Made by a program: the position numbers and the translations under genes. Below, piece by piece: positions 45,027 to 56,596 of a stretch of 64,000 nt of DNA. A model generated the notes under the pieces. It was not told the DNA's origin. It ran no database searches and saw only the letters and a list, made by a program, of their open reading frames with translations. Source of the DNA: Pseudomonadota bacterium. Its GTDB lineage: Bacteria; Pseudomonadota; Gammaproteobacteria; Steroidobacterales; Woeseiaceae. Location: positions 20,994 through 84,993 of the forward strand of contig JADFNS010000008.1 in assembly GCA_022563255.1 (NCBI GenBank). Reading direction: 5' to 3'. The stretch's first letter is position 1. Every line of letters starts with the position of its first letter.

Positions 45027-47300
45027 ATGTTGAGCAGTGAGCTCGAATTTTGCCTGAATGAGGCGTTTCAGAGAGCGAAGGATTACCGTCATGAATTCAT
45101 GACGGTGGAGCACCTGCTGCTGGCGTTGCTGGATATACCGAGCGTGCACAAGATTCTGCGGGCCTGTGATTCCAATATCCCCGAGCTGCGCCGGCAACTC
45201 GTCGAATGCATCGATGAGCAAACGCCGTTGCTCGCGGACGATAATGATGCCGAAGTGCAGCCGACGCTGGGTTTTCAGCGTGTCCTGCAACGTGCTGTTT
45301 ATCACGTGCAATCAAGTGGCAAGAAAGAGGTTACGAGCAGCAACGTCTTCGTCGCGATATTTTCCGAGAAACAATCTCAAGCCGTTTACTATCTCGGCCT
45401 GCAGGACATCTCCAGACTTGATGTTGTGAATTATATTTCCCACGGTCTGCCGCAAGTGTCCAGTGAGGGCAGTAGCGAGGAAGGAGAGCCCCAGCTCGAA
45501 TCCGAGCAAGAGCGCGAGTTGTCGTCGCTGCAAAAATTCGCCACGAATCTCAATGAACGCGCGCGGCAGGGCAAGATTGATCCATTGATTGGCCGCGAGT
45601 TGGAAATCGAACGCACGGTTCAGATTCTTTGCCGCCGCCGCAAGAACAATCCGCTATATGTCGGTGAGGCGGGTGTTGGCAAGACCGCCCTGGCGGAGGG
45701 TCTGGCGCGACTGATTACCGAAGGGAAGGTGCCTGAGGTGCTGTCGGACAGCACGATCTATGCGCTGGATATGGGCGCGCTGATAGCGGGCACCAAATAT
45801 CGTGGCGACTTCGAGAAACGACTGAAAGGCGTCATCGCGGAGATTCGGGAAGACCCGGGGGCGATCCTTTTTATTGATGAAATTCACACGATTATCGGAG
45901 CGGGGGCCGCATCCGGCGGCGTCATGGATGCGAGCAATTTGATCAAGCCGGCGCTTGCAAACGGCGAAATGCGCTGCATCGGGTCGACGACCTACGCCGA
46001 ATATCGCGGCGTTTTCGAGAAGGACCACGCGTTGGCGCGGCGCTTCCAGAAAATCGACGTTCCAGAGCCCAGCATCGAAGAAACAGGCGCCATTTTGCGA
46101 GGGTTGAGGTCTCGCTTCGAGGAACATCACGGCATCAAGTACGATGATGCAGCGCTTGATGCGGCGGTGGCGCTGTCGGCCAAGCACATCAACGACCGTT
46201 TCCTTCCGGACAAGGCCATCGACGTCATGGACGAAGCCGGCGCCAACCTGCGTCTCAAACCGGCGGCCGAACGCAGCACGCGTGTGACCGTTGAACTGGT
46301 TGAAAATATCGTTGCCAAGATGGCGCGCATCCCGACCAAGAGCGTATCGACTTCGGATCGTGACGCGCTGCGCACGCTGGAACGCGATCTCAAACTGACA
46401 ATCTTTGGTCAGGACAAGGCCATTGAGGCGCTGAGCGGGGCGATCAAGATGGCCCGTTCCGGATTGCGCGAAGACGACAGGCCGATCGGCGCTTTTCTCT
46501 TTGCGGGTCCCACGGGCGTTGGCAAGACCGAAGTGACCAAGCAACTGGCGATGATCATGGGTGTGGAGCTTATCCGCTTCGACATGTCCGAATACATGGA
46601 GCGCCATACCGTGTCGCGGCTCATCGGCGCGCCGCCGGGGTATGTTGGCTTCGATCAGGGCGGATTGTTGACGGAGGCCGTCAACAAAAATCCGCATGCC
46701 GTCGTATTGCTCGACGAAATCGAGAAAGCGCACCCGGACGTTTTCAATCTTTTGTTGCAGGTGATGGATCACGGTACGTTGACTGACAACAACGGTCGCA
46801 AAGCCGATTTTCGCAATATCATACTGGTCATGACCACCAATGCCGGCGCTCAGGAAATGAGCCGTGCATCCGTAGGTTTCACGCAGCAGGACCACAGCTC
46901 GGACGGCATGACGATCATCAAAAAATTGTTTTCGCCGGAATTCCGCAACCGGCTCGACGTGATCATTCAGTTTGCTTCACTGGACCCGATATCCGTCAAG
47001 CGCGTCGTTGACAAGCTGGTTGTCGAACTCGAAGCCAAGCTGGGAAATAACAATGTCACGCTGGAACTGGATGACGAGGCGCGCGACTGGATTGCCGAGC
47101 GCGGTTACGACCCGAAGATGGGCGCCAGACCGATGGCAAGAATTATTCAGGAGCAGATTAAACGGCCGCTGGCGGAGGAACTGCTGTTCGGCAGCCTTGC
47201 TGACGGCGGCCATGTGAAAATCACAGTTGGAGCGGACGGCGAACTGGCTCTGATTTCGGAACCGGTGCTCAAAGAGCTCGAACACCTGCCGGAAGGCTGA
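45027..47300 (+). CDS. clpA: ClpA, ATP-dependent unfoldase of ClpAP
   Basis: ClpA unfolds substrates and feeds them into ClpP. The 757-residue AAA+ protein has the N-domain (1-140) that docks ClpS, a first AAA module with GEAGVGKTA (about 213-221) and a second with GPTGVGKTE (about 493-501), and the class I Clp arrangement without the ClpB middle domain. Length matches ClpA. It forms a pair with clpS, and the aat gene that makes its N-degron substrates is on the facing operon. A 413-codon antisense open frame is a shadow. Confidence 0.96.
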   Translation: MLSSELEFCLNEAFQRAKDYRHEFMTVEHLLLALLDIPSVHKILRACDSNIPELRRQLVECIDEQTPLLADDNDAEVQPTLGFQRVLQRAVYHVQSSGKKEVTSSNVFVAIFSEKQSQAVYYLGLQDISRLDVVNYISHGLPQVSSEGSSEEGEPQLESEQERELSSLQKFATNLNERARQGKIDPLIGRELEIERTVQILCRRRKNNPLYVGEAGVGKTALAEGLARLITEGKVPEVLSDSTIYALDMGALIAGTKYRGDFEKRLKGVIAEIREDPGAILFIDEIHTIIGAGAASGGVMDASNLIKPALANGEMRCIGSTTYAEYRGVFEKDHALARRFQKIDVPEPSIEETGAILRGLRSRFEEHHGIKYDDAALDAAVALSAKHINDRFLPDKAIDVMDEAGANLRLKPAAERSTRVTVELVENIVAKMARIPTKSVSTSDRDALRTLERDLKLTIFGQDKAIEALSGAIKMARSGLREDDRPIGAFLFAGPTGVGKTEVTKQLAMIMGVELIRFDMSEYMERHTVSRLIGAPPGYVGFDQGGLLTEAVNKNPHAVVLLDEIEKAHPDVFNLLLQVMDHGTLTDNNGRKADFRNIILVMTTNAGAQEMSRASVGFTQQDHSSDGMTIIKKLFSPEFRNRLDVIIQFASLDPISVKRVVDKLVVELEAKLGNNNVTLELDDEARDWIAERGYDPKMGARPMARIIQEQIKRPLAEELLFGSLADGGHVKITVGADGELALISEPVLKELEHLPEG

Positions 47301-47315
47301 TCAGAGCGTCCCTAG

Positions 47316-47534
47316 TTAACGCCCGCGATAAATGATCCGGCCTTTACTCAGATCGTAAGGCGTCAATTCGACTGTGACATTGTCGCCAGTAAGGATACGA
47401 ATGTAGTTCTTGCGCATTTTTCCTGAGATATGCGCAATCACAACGTGCCCGTTCTCGAGTTCAACTCGAAAAGTCGTGTTGGGCAGCGTCTCGGTTACGA
47501 CGCCCTCCATCTGAATGGCTTCTTCTTTCGCCAC
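47316..47534 (-). CDS. infA: Translation initiation factor IF-1
   Basis: The S1/OB-fold initiation factor that binds the ribosomal A site. The core is nearly identical to E. coli IF-1: [51 protein letters not shown] in pieces. Starting at GTG 47534 gives exactly 72 residues ([11 protein letters not shown]...), the family length. ATG 47543 in the same frame would add Met-Lys-Pro. Neither has a strong ribosome-binding site. The gene is downstream of aat and convergent with clpA, the classic clpA/infA arrangement, but the serW tRNA found there in E. coli is absent. Confidence 0.95.
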   Translation of the reverse strand: MAKEEAIQMEGVVTETLPNTTFRVELENGHVVIAHISGKMRKNYIRILTGDNVTVELTPYDLSKGRIIYRGR

Positions 47535-47612
47535 GGGCTTCATTTCTCTGTTAGTGCTGAAAGGCTGGCGAATTGTGCAGAAACGGAATGGGTATTGCAA
47601 TGCGCAAACGCT

Positions 47613-48347
47613 TTAATCTGATAATAATTGGGAGCACGACATCGCGCGAGCCGGCCAGTTTTCAAATCGCAGGGCCGGGTGACACGCCGAATTGAGCCTT
47701 TGCGCGAAATCGCCGCGGGAAATACACCGCGCGCCGAGGCTCCTCAGGTGGCTGGACACAACCTGACAATCGAGCAACTCGAAGGCAGCGGAATCGAGCT
47801 GCCGAGCCAGTAGCAACAGTGCAATTTTCGATGCATTCGACGTCAGGCTGAACATGGATTCGCCGAAGAAGACCTTGCCAATGGCAAGGCCGTAAAGGCC
47901 CCCGCTGAGCTTTCCGGATTGCCAGACTTCGATGGAATGGGCCCATCCCAGTTTGTGCAACTGCTGGTAGGCCCGCATCATGTCCTGCGTGATCCATGTG
48001 CCTTGCTGTGAGCGCCGCGGACCGGCACAGGCGCGTACGACCTCGGCGAATGCCGTATTGACGCGAATTTCGGCTGTTGACCGCCGCAGTTCTCGCAGCG
48101 TGCGTCTGGATATATGCAAGTCGCCAGGCAGGAACACGCAGCGCGGGTTGGGTGACCACCACAAGAGGGGCTGGCCCTCTTCGTACCACGGAAAAATGCC
48201 TTTGCGATATGCGTACAAAAGGCGATCTGTGTTGAGGTCGCCGCCGGCGGCCAGCAAGCCCTCCGGCTCGCGCAGCGCGGCGGCTAGCGGCGGGAAGTTC
48301 TCAGGTGGATCGTCCGGACTGAGCCAAAAGACGCGGTGGCTGGTCAC
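47613..48347 (-). CDS. aat: Leucyl/phenylalanyl-tRNA-protein transferase Aat
   Basis: Aat adds Leu or Phe from tRNA to proteins with N-terminal Arg or Lys, making N-degrons recognised by ClpS. The 244-residue GNAT-fold enzyme shows FWLSPDDPPENFPP, EGLLAAGGDL, YRKGIFPWYEEGQPLLWWSPNPRCV, GTWIT, GWAHSIEVWQ, GGLYGLAIGKVFFGESMFS, all family hallmarks. GTG 48347 overlaps the stop of the upstream gene (GTGA); the frame runs further upstream but without family residues. Its partners clpS and clpA are 600 bases away on the other strand. Confidence 0.96.
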   Translation of the reverse strand: MTSHRVFWLSPDDPPENFPPLAAALREPEGLLAAGGDLNTDRLLYAYRKGIFPWYEEGQPLLWWSPNPRCVFLPGDLHISRRTLRELRRSTAEIRVNTAFAEVVRACAGPRRSQQGTWITQDMMRAYQQLHKLGWAHSIEVWQSGKLSGGLYGLAIGKVFFGESMFSLTSNASKIALLLLARQLDSAAFELLDCQVVSSHLRSLGARCISRGDFAQRLNSACHPALRFENWPARAMSCSQLLSD

Positions 48348-49486
48348 GGCTGTTCGCCGGGATTCTTGTAGGGGCTGCGCGAGCCGACCGCATCGATATA
48401 TTTGTCGACGTCTTTCCCCTCTGCGTTCAGATATTGCTCGATAGCGCTGGCGAACTGCGGGTGCGCGAGCCAATGCGCCGACCACGTGGAGACAGGTGAA
48501 AAGCCGCGGCTTATCTTGTGCTCGCCTTGTGTCCCGGGCTCGAAGATCTGCTTGCCCGTCTCTATGCAGTAGTCGATGCCCTGGTAGTAGCAGGTCTCAA
48601 AATGCAGCGCGTCGAAATGACCGTCGCTGCCCCAATATCGGCCATACAGAATTTCCTCGCTTTCAAAGAACACAGCCGCGGCCACTGGCAACGCATCCAA
48701 TTCCGCAAGTATGACCAGTATTCCCTCGGGCATCTGTTCGCTAAGACCTCGAAAAAACGCTTCATTATAATAAGGCAAGGAGCCGCGCATCATGAACGTG
48801 CGACTGATCAATCGATACACAACCGACCACGTTTGCTCATCAATCTCCGCACCCTTAATGCGGCGAAACCGAATGCCGCTTTCCCGGACCTTGCGGCGGT
48901 CGCGGCGGGCTTTTTTGCGCTTGACGGAGGTGAACGTATCCAGAAATTCGTCGAAATTACGGTAGTCGTGGTTGTGCCAGTGAAATTGGCAGTCTTTGCG
49001 GATGAGCAGGCCTGCTTTTTGCAGCAGCGGAAGTTCCGCCTCTGACGGGAACTGCACATGCACGGACGAACAGCCGGTCTCCTTTGCCAATGCAATGGCG
49101 GCCCGCAGCAGGGCGCTGGCCGCCTCGGTATCCGCTGCATCGGCCAACAGCAACCGTCGACCTGGGGCTGGCGTAAACGGCGCTGCGGACACGAGTTTCG
49201 GGTAATAGCTGAGCCCGGCTTGCTCGTAGGCGTTGGCCCATGCCCAGTCGAATACGAATTCGCCCCAGGAGTGGCTCTTTTCATACAGTGGCATCGCGGC
49301 GCGCAGCCGGCCGCCTGCGGTGATCGTCAGATGGCGTGGCGACCAGCCGCGCTCGGGAGAGACGCAACCGGTTGCTTCCGCCAGGCACAGGAACTCGTGG
49401 CGTAAGAAAGGGCAGTCGGTGCCCAAGAGGTCATTCCAGTCATCGCGTGAAATTTCGGCGATACCGTGATGCACACAAACATCCAT
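48344..49486 (-). CDS. FemAB-like GNAT-fold acyl/aminoacyl transferase (COG3146 type)
   Basis: The 380-residue cytosolic protein belongs to the FemAB-like family PF04339 (COG3146), seen in two GNAT-like halves: ISRDDWNDLLGTDCPFLRHEFLCLAEATGCVSPERGWSPRHL near the start, FVFDWAWANAYEQAGLSYYPKLVSAAPFTPAPG in the middle. TSVKRKKARRDRRKV, YGRYWGS and CYYQGIDYCIETGKQIFEPGTQGEHKISRGF follow. The family has no settled reaction. FemX/FemAB relatives use aminoacyl-tRNA, as does Aat, whose gene overlaps this one by 4 bases. A tRNA-dependent transferase role near the N-degron genes is therefore a hypothesis; a peptidoglycan or acetyl-transfer role is equally possible. Confidence 0.8.
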   Translation of the reverse strand: MDVCVHHGIAEISRDDWNDLLGTDCPFLRHEFLCLAEATGCVSPERGWSPRHLTITAGGRLRAAMPLYEKSHSWGEFVFDWAWANAYEQAGLSYYPKLVSAAPFTPAPGRRLLLADAADTEAASALLRAAIALAKETGCSSVHVQFPSEAELPLLQKAGLLIRKDCQFHWHNHDYRNFDEFLDTFTSVKRKKARRDRRKVRESGIRFRRIKGAEIDEQTWSVVYRLISRTFMMRGSLPYYNEAFFRGLSEQMPEGILVILAELDALPVAAAVFFESEEILYGRYWGSDGHFDALHFETCYYQGIDYCIETGKQIFEPGTQGEHKISRGFSPVSTWSAHWLAHPQFASAIEQYLNAEGKDVDKYIDAVGSRSPYKNPGEQP

Positions 49487-49501
49487 CAGGATATGGCTAC
49501 C

Positions 49502-50524
<1,023 letters not shown>

Positions 50525-50583
50525 TTACCCGCGTGATGCGGATTGGCTCGTCGTTGGTCTAGTGTAGGGAAGTTGGAATCTTT

Positions 50584-52908
50584 ATGGCAAGAGTCTCCAA
50601 AGTGAAACAACCGGAAGCGCGCCTGTCGTCTCAGGTGCATCAGTCGCTGCGCGAAGGTGCATTGTACTTATTTGGCGTGCTCGCGCTGATTCTCTGGTAT
50701 GCGCTGTTCACCTACAGTCCAGCCGACCCGGGCTTCAGCCAGGCCACAACCAGCGCCGTCGTACAAAATGGTGCCGGCCGCATCGGCGCGCTGATCGCAG
50801 ATTTGCTGTTCAACTCTTTCGGCCGACCGGCCTACCTCTTCAGTGTCATGGTTTTCTACATTGGGTGGATGTTGTATCGCGAGCAAAAGACGCAGATTGC
50901 ACTGACCAAACTGGATTTTGGTCTGCGCTTTGCGGGTTTTGTCGCCACTCTGGTGACGAGTAGCGCGCTGTCGACATTGCATTTCTCGCCGGTCGATTTC
51001 AATGAAACGGCCGGTGGCATCGTCGGGCAGGAGGTCGGGCTGCGACTTGCGGCGGTCATGAAGATACTGAGCGCAAGCACATTGCTGTTTTGTATTTGGG
51101 TCGCCTCGCTGTCGCTGTTTCTCGGTATCTCGTGGATCAGCGCAATGGATCGAATTGGTCATTGGGCGTTGCTCGGCTTTGAGAGGGGCAAGTACAAGCT
51201 CGGCGAGCTGCGTGATAAAGCGGAGGGCCGTCGCCAGGCGGCCGCGCGGCAGGATTCCGTCAAAGTCGAGAAAAAACTACAGGCCAATCGCGTTAAACCT
51301 CGCATTGAGCCCGTATTGGCGGCGCTCGAACCCAGTGTTCGCGCCGAGAAAGAGCGACAGGTGCCGATGTTCGATCCGCCCGCCGCGGGTGAATTGCCGC
51401 CGCTGTCTTTGTTGGATGATCCGCCGAAACAGCAACCCGGGTTTTCGAACGACGCGCTGGAAGCGATGTCCCGGCTAGTTGAGCTAAAGCTCAGGGACTT
51501 TGGTATTGACGTGGAAGTGCGCTCGGTCTATCCGGGCCCGGTTATCACACGCTTTGAACTGGACCCGGCGCCCGGCGTCAAGGTCAGCCAGATCTCGAGT
51601 CTGTCCAAGGATCTGGCCAGGTCCTTATCTGTTGTGAGCGTGCGCATCGTCGAGGTTATTCCAGGCAAGTCATTCGTTGGCCTGGAAATCCCGAACGAGA
51701 ATCGTCAGCTCGTGACTTTGGGTGAAATCATAAAGTCGCGCGCCTACGACGAACTGGCTTCGCCTCTCGCGCTGGCGCTGGGCAAGGATATTGGCGGCCA
51801 CCCGGTCGTCGCCGATCTGGCGCGCATGCCGCACTTGTTGATTGCAGGTACGACGGGTTCCGGCAAGTCAGTCGGCATTAATGCGATGGTGCTGAGCATT
51901 CTCTTCAAGACGCAGCCCGAGCACGTGCGATTGATCATGATTGATCCGAAGATGCTCGAGCTGTCTGTTTATGAGGGCATTCCTCATCTGTTGGCGCCGG
52001 TGGTCACGGACATGAAAGAGGCGGCCAATTCGCTGCGCTGGTGCGTCGCCGAGATGGATCGGCGTTACCGTGTGATGTCGGCGCTCGGAGTGCGCAACAT
52101 CGGCGGCTATAACCGCAAGGTGCGCGAGGCGATCAACGCTGGCGACCCGATCAAGGATCCAAGCTTCCGGCCGCCGGAATTGTTCGATGAAGATAAGCCG
52201 ATTGAGCACCCGACGCTGACCAGCTTGCCCTTCATCGTGGTCGTCATTGATGAGCTTGCCGACCTGATGATGATCGTCGGCAAGAAGGTGGAGCAGTTGA
52301 TAGCGCGTCTCGCCCAGAAGGCTCGCGCGTCCGGCATACACATGATCCTGGCCACGCAACGCCCATCGGTGGACGTTATAACGGGTCTGATCAAGGCCAA
52401 CGTTCCTACCCGTATCGCGTTTCAGGTTTCGGCCAGAGTGGATTCCCGCACGATTTTAGATCAGCAGGGTGCTGAAAATCTATTGGGCCATGGCGATATG
52501 CTTTATTTGCCGCCCGGAACGTCGTTGCCGGTACGTGTGCACGGCGCTTTCGTCTCGGACAACGAAGTGCATGCCGTGGTTCGGTATCTGAAGAAGAGCG
52601 GCACTCCTCGATATCTCGACGAAGTTCTGATCGGTCCGTTGAGCCCGACTCCCAGTCTGACCGATATTGACGGGGCGCCGACTGGCGTGGCCGAGGCCGA
52701 GGAGGACCCGCTCTATGATCAGGCCGTGCAGATCGTCATGGATACGCGCAAGGCCTCGATATCCGGCGTACAACGCCGTCTCAAGATCGGTTACAACCGC
52801 GCCGCGCGGATAGTGGAAGCGATGGAGGCGGTCGGACTCGTGGGTCCGCTGGAGTCGAACGGGTCCCGAGAAATTCTGGTACCGGCCCCGGCGAAAGAGG
52901 GTCGCTAG
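50584..52908 (+). CDS. ftsK: DNA translocase FtsK
   Basis: FtsK is a septal DNA pump that helps XerCD resolve chromosome dimers. The 774-residue protein has four N-terminal membrane helices (about 27-50, 65-100, 115-135, 155-185), a short linker (about 200-280, far shorter than in E. coli), the beta/alpha motor with Walker A GTTGSGKS (422-429) and DELADLMM, and a C-terminal winged gamma domain (about 705-770, [29 protein letters not shown]) that reads KOPS sites. The frame is complete. ATG 50584 follows an intergenic gap with trxB. Confidence 0.95.
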   Translation: MARVSKVKQPEARLSSQVHQSLREGALYLFGVLALILWYALFTYSPADPGFSQATTSAVVQNGAGRIGALIADLLFNSFGRPAYLFSVMVFYIGWMLYREQKTQIALTKLDFGLRFAGFVATLVTSSALSTLHFSPVDFNETAGGIVGQEVGLRLAAVMKILSASTLLFCIWVASLSLFLGISWISAMDRIGHWALLGFERGKYKLGELRDKAEGRRQAAARQDSVKVEKKLQANRVKPRIEPVLAALEPSVRAEKERQVPMFDPPAAGELPPLSLLDDPPKQQPGFSNDALEAMSRLVELKLRDFGIDVEVRSVYPGPVITRFELDPAPGVKVSQISSLSKDLARSLSVVSVRIVEVIPGKSFVGLEIPNENRQLVTLGEIIKSRAYDELASPLALALGKDIGGHPVVADLARMPHLLIAGTTGSGKSVGINAMVLSILFKTQPEHVRLIMIDPKMLELSVYEGIPHLLAPVVTDMKEAANSLRWCVAEMDRRYRVMSALGVRNIGGYNRKVREAINAGDPIKDPSFRPPELFDEDKPIEHPTLTSLPFIVVVIDELADLMMIVGKKVEQLIARLAQKARASGIHMILATQRPSVDVITGLIKANVPTRIAFQVSARVDSRTILDQQGAENLLGHGDMLYLPPGTSLPVRVHGAFVSDNEVHAVVRYLKKSGTPRYLDEVLIGPLSPTPSLTDIDGAPTGVAEAEEDPLYDQAVQIVMDTRKASISGVQRRLKIGYNRAARIVEAMEAVGLVGPLESNGSREILVPAPAKEGR

Positions 52909-53567
52909 TGATCAGGAAAATCATCATTCCGACGATCGTCGTATTGCTCGCAGTCAGCGTTCGCGCGCAGAGCGCGATAGACGAAGTCGGCGAGAAATTG
53001 GTCAGAAATTTTCTGACCGACGTCATCACGATGGAAAGTCGTTTCGAACAGTCGCTAATGGACGCAGATGGCATCGTGATCGAATCAAGCGTCGGCACGC
53101 TGGAGATCGAGCGGCCCACCCGTTTTCGCTGGTCTTACACGGAGCCCTATGAGCAATGGTTGATCGCGGACGGCCGCAACGTGTGGAGCTACGACCTGGA
53201 CCTGCAGCAAGTGACTGTGAAGCCGCAGCGGAGAGCGCTCGCCAATACCCCGGCACTGTTGCTGGGCGGCTCCGAAAATGCGCTGGAGGAGTTCGATTTC
53301 GGGGGCACGACGATAACAGGCCCAACGACCTGGGTGCGGCTCGTGCCTAAAGACAAAAATGGCGGATTTAGTCGCATTGAGCTTGGTTTCATCGACCAGC
53401 AGTTGCGACGCATGGTGTTCCACGACAACCTGGAGCAGACGACGCTTGTCGTCCTTTATGATGTAAAGATCAACGAGCCGATCGATGCGAGCAGATTCGA
53501 GTTCATCGTGCCCGACGACGTCGATGTCGTGGGTGTGCCCGCTTTGGCCGAAGTTAAAGAACCCTGA
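52908..53567 (+). CDS. lolA: Outer-membrane lipoprotein carrier LolA
   Basis: LolA accepts lipoproteins from LolCDE in the periplasm and carries them to LolB. The 219-residue precursor has a signal peptide (MIRKIIIPTIVVLLAVSVRAQS) and a mature beta half-barrel: FLTDVITMESRFEQS, GTLEIERPTRFRWSYTEPYEQWLIADGRNVWSYDLDLQQVTVK, and WVRLVPKDKNGGFSRIELGF. GTG 52908 shares a base with the ftsK stop. The gene lies in the ftsK-lolA-rarA-serS order seen in E. coli and Pseudomonas. Its C-terminal 30 residues are longer than usual. Confidence 0.94.
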   Translation: MIRKIIIPTIVVLLAVSVRAQSAIDEVGEKLVRNFLTDVITMESRFEQSLMDADGIVIESSVGTLEIERPTRFRWSYTEPYEQWLIADGRNVWSYDLDLQQVTVKPQRRALANTPALLLGGSENALEEFDFGGTTITGPTTWVRLVPKDKNGGFSRIELGFIDQQLRRMVFHDNLEQTTLVVLYDVKINEPIDASRFEFIVPDDVDVVGVPALAEVKEP

Positions 53568-53984
53568 TGCTCGAATTGCGCCACGCCAACCGTTGGCGGT
53601 TGGCCAGTATTCTTATCCTGTTCTTCGTTTTGTTTGCGGCCCTGATGCCGGTGGTGTGGTTCTGGGACGACAAAGTCAGGGCATTGTCCTGGTTCGAGAG
53701 TGTGGACAAGTGGCTCCATGGCATGACGTTTCTGATTTTGTCGTTGTGGTTCGCCGGCCTGTATCCGGTGAAATCGTATTGGCGCATCGCCCTGGGGCTG
53801 CTGGTGTTCGGGCTCTTCATCGAGATTTGTCAGTTCAAGATCAGCTACCGCACTTCGGACTGGATCGATGTGGCGGCGGATACGGCAGGAATTATTTCGG
53901 GTCTTGCGATTGGGTTCGCGGGCGCCGCAGAGTGGTGTCTGCGTTTCGAGGCGCGGTTCCTGAGGCGCAAGGCTGGCGCCAGCC

Positions 53985-53992
<8 letters not shown>
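53567..53992 (+). CDS. VanZ-like small membrane protein
   Basis: The 141-residue inner-membrane protein has four predicted helices (about 12-32, 52-66, 72-92, 104-122) and VanZ-like residues: SVDKWLHGMTFLILSLWFAGL with the conserved His, LLVFGLFIEICQFKISYRTSDWIDVAADTAGIISGLAIG with the Glu-x-x-Gln and Asp-x-x-Asp-Asn-like pattern. VanZ-family proteins have no established enzymatic role; one member gives teicoplanin tolerance. It is inserted between lolA (TGATG overlap) and rarA (8-base overlap), so it is cotranscribed with them. Confidence 0.85.
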
Positions 53993-56593
<2,601 letters not shown>

Positions 56594-56596
56594 AGC

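Noticed and set aside
45654-46895. 413-codon open frame opposite clpA
   Set aside because: Antisense to both AAA modules of ClpA; the composition is that of reversed coding sequence.
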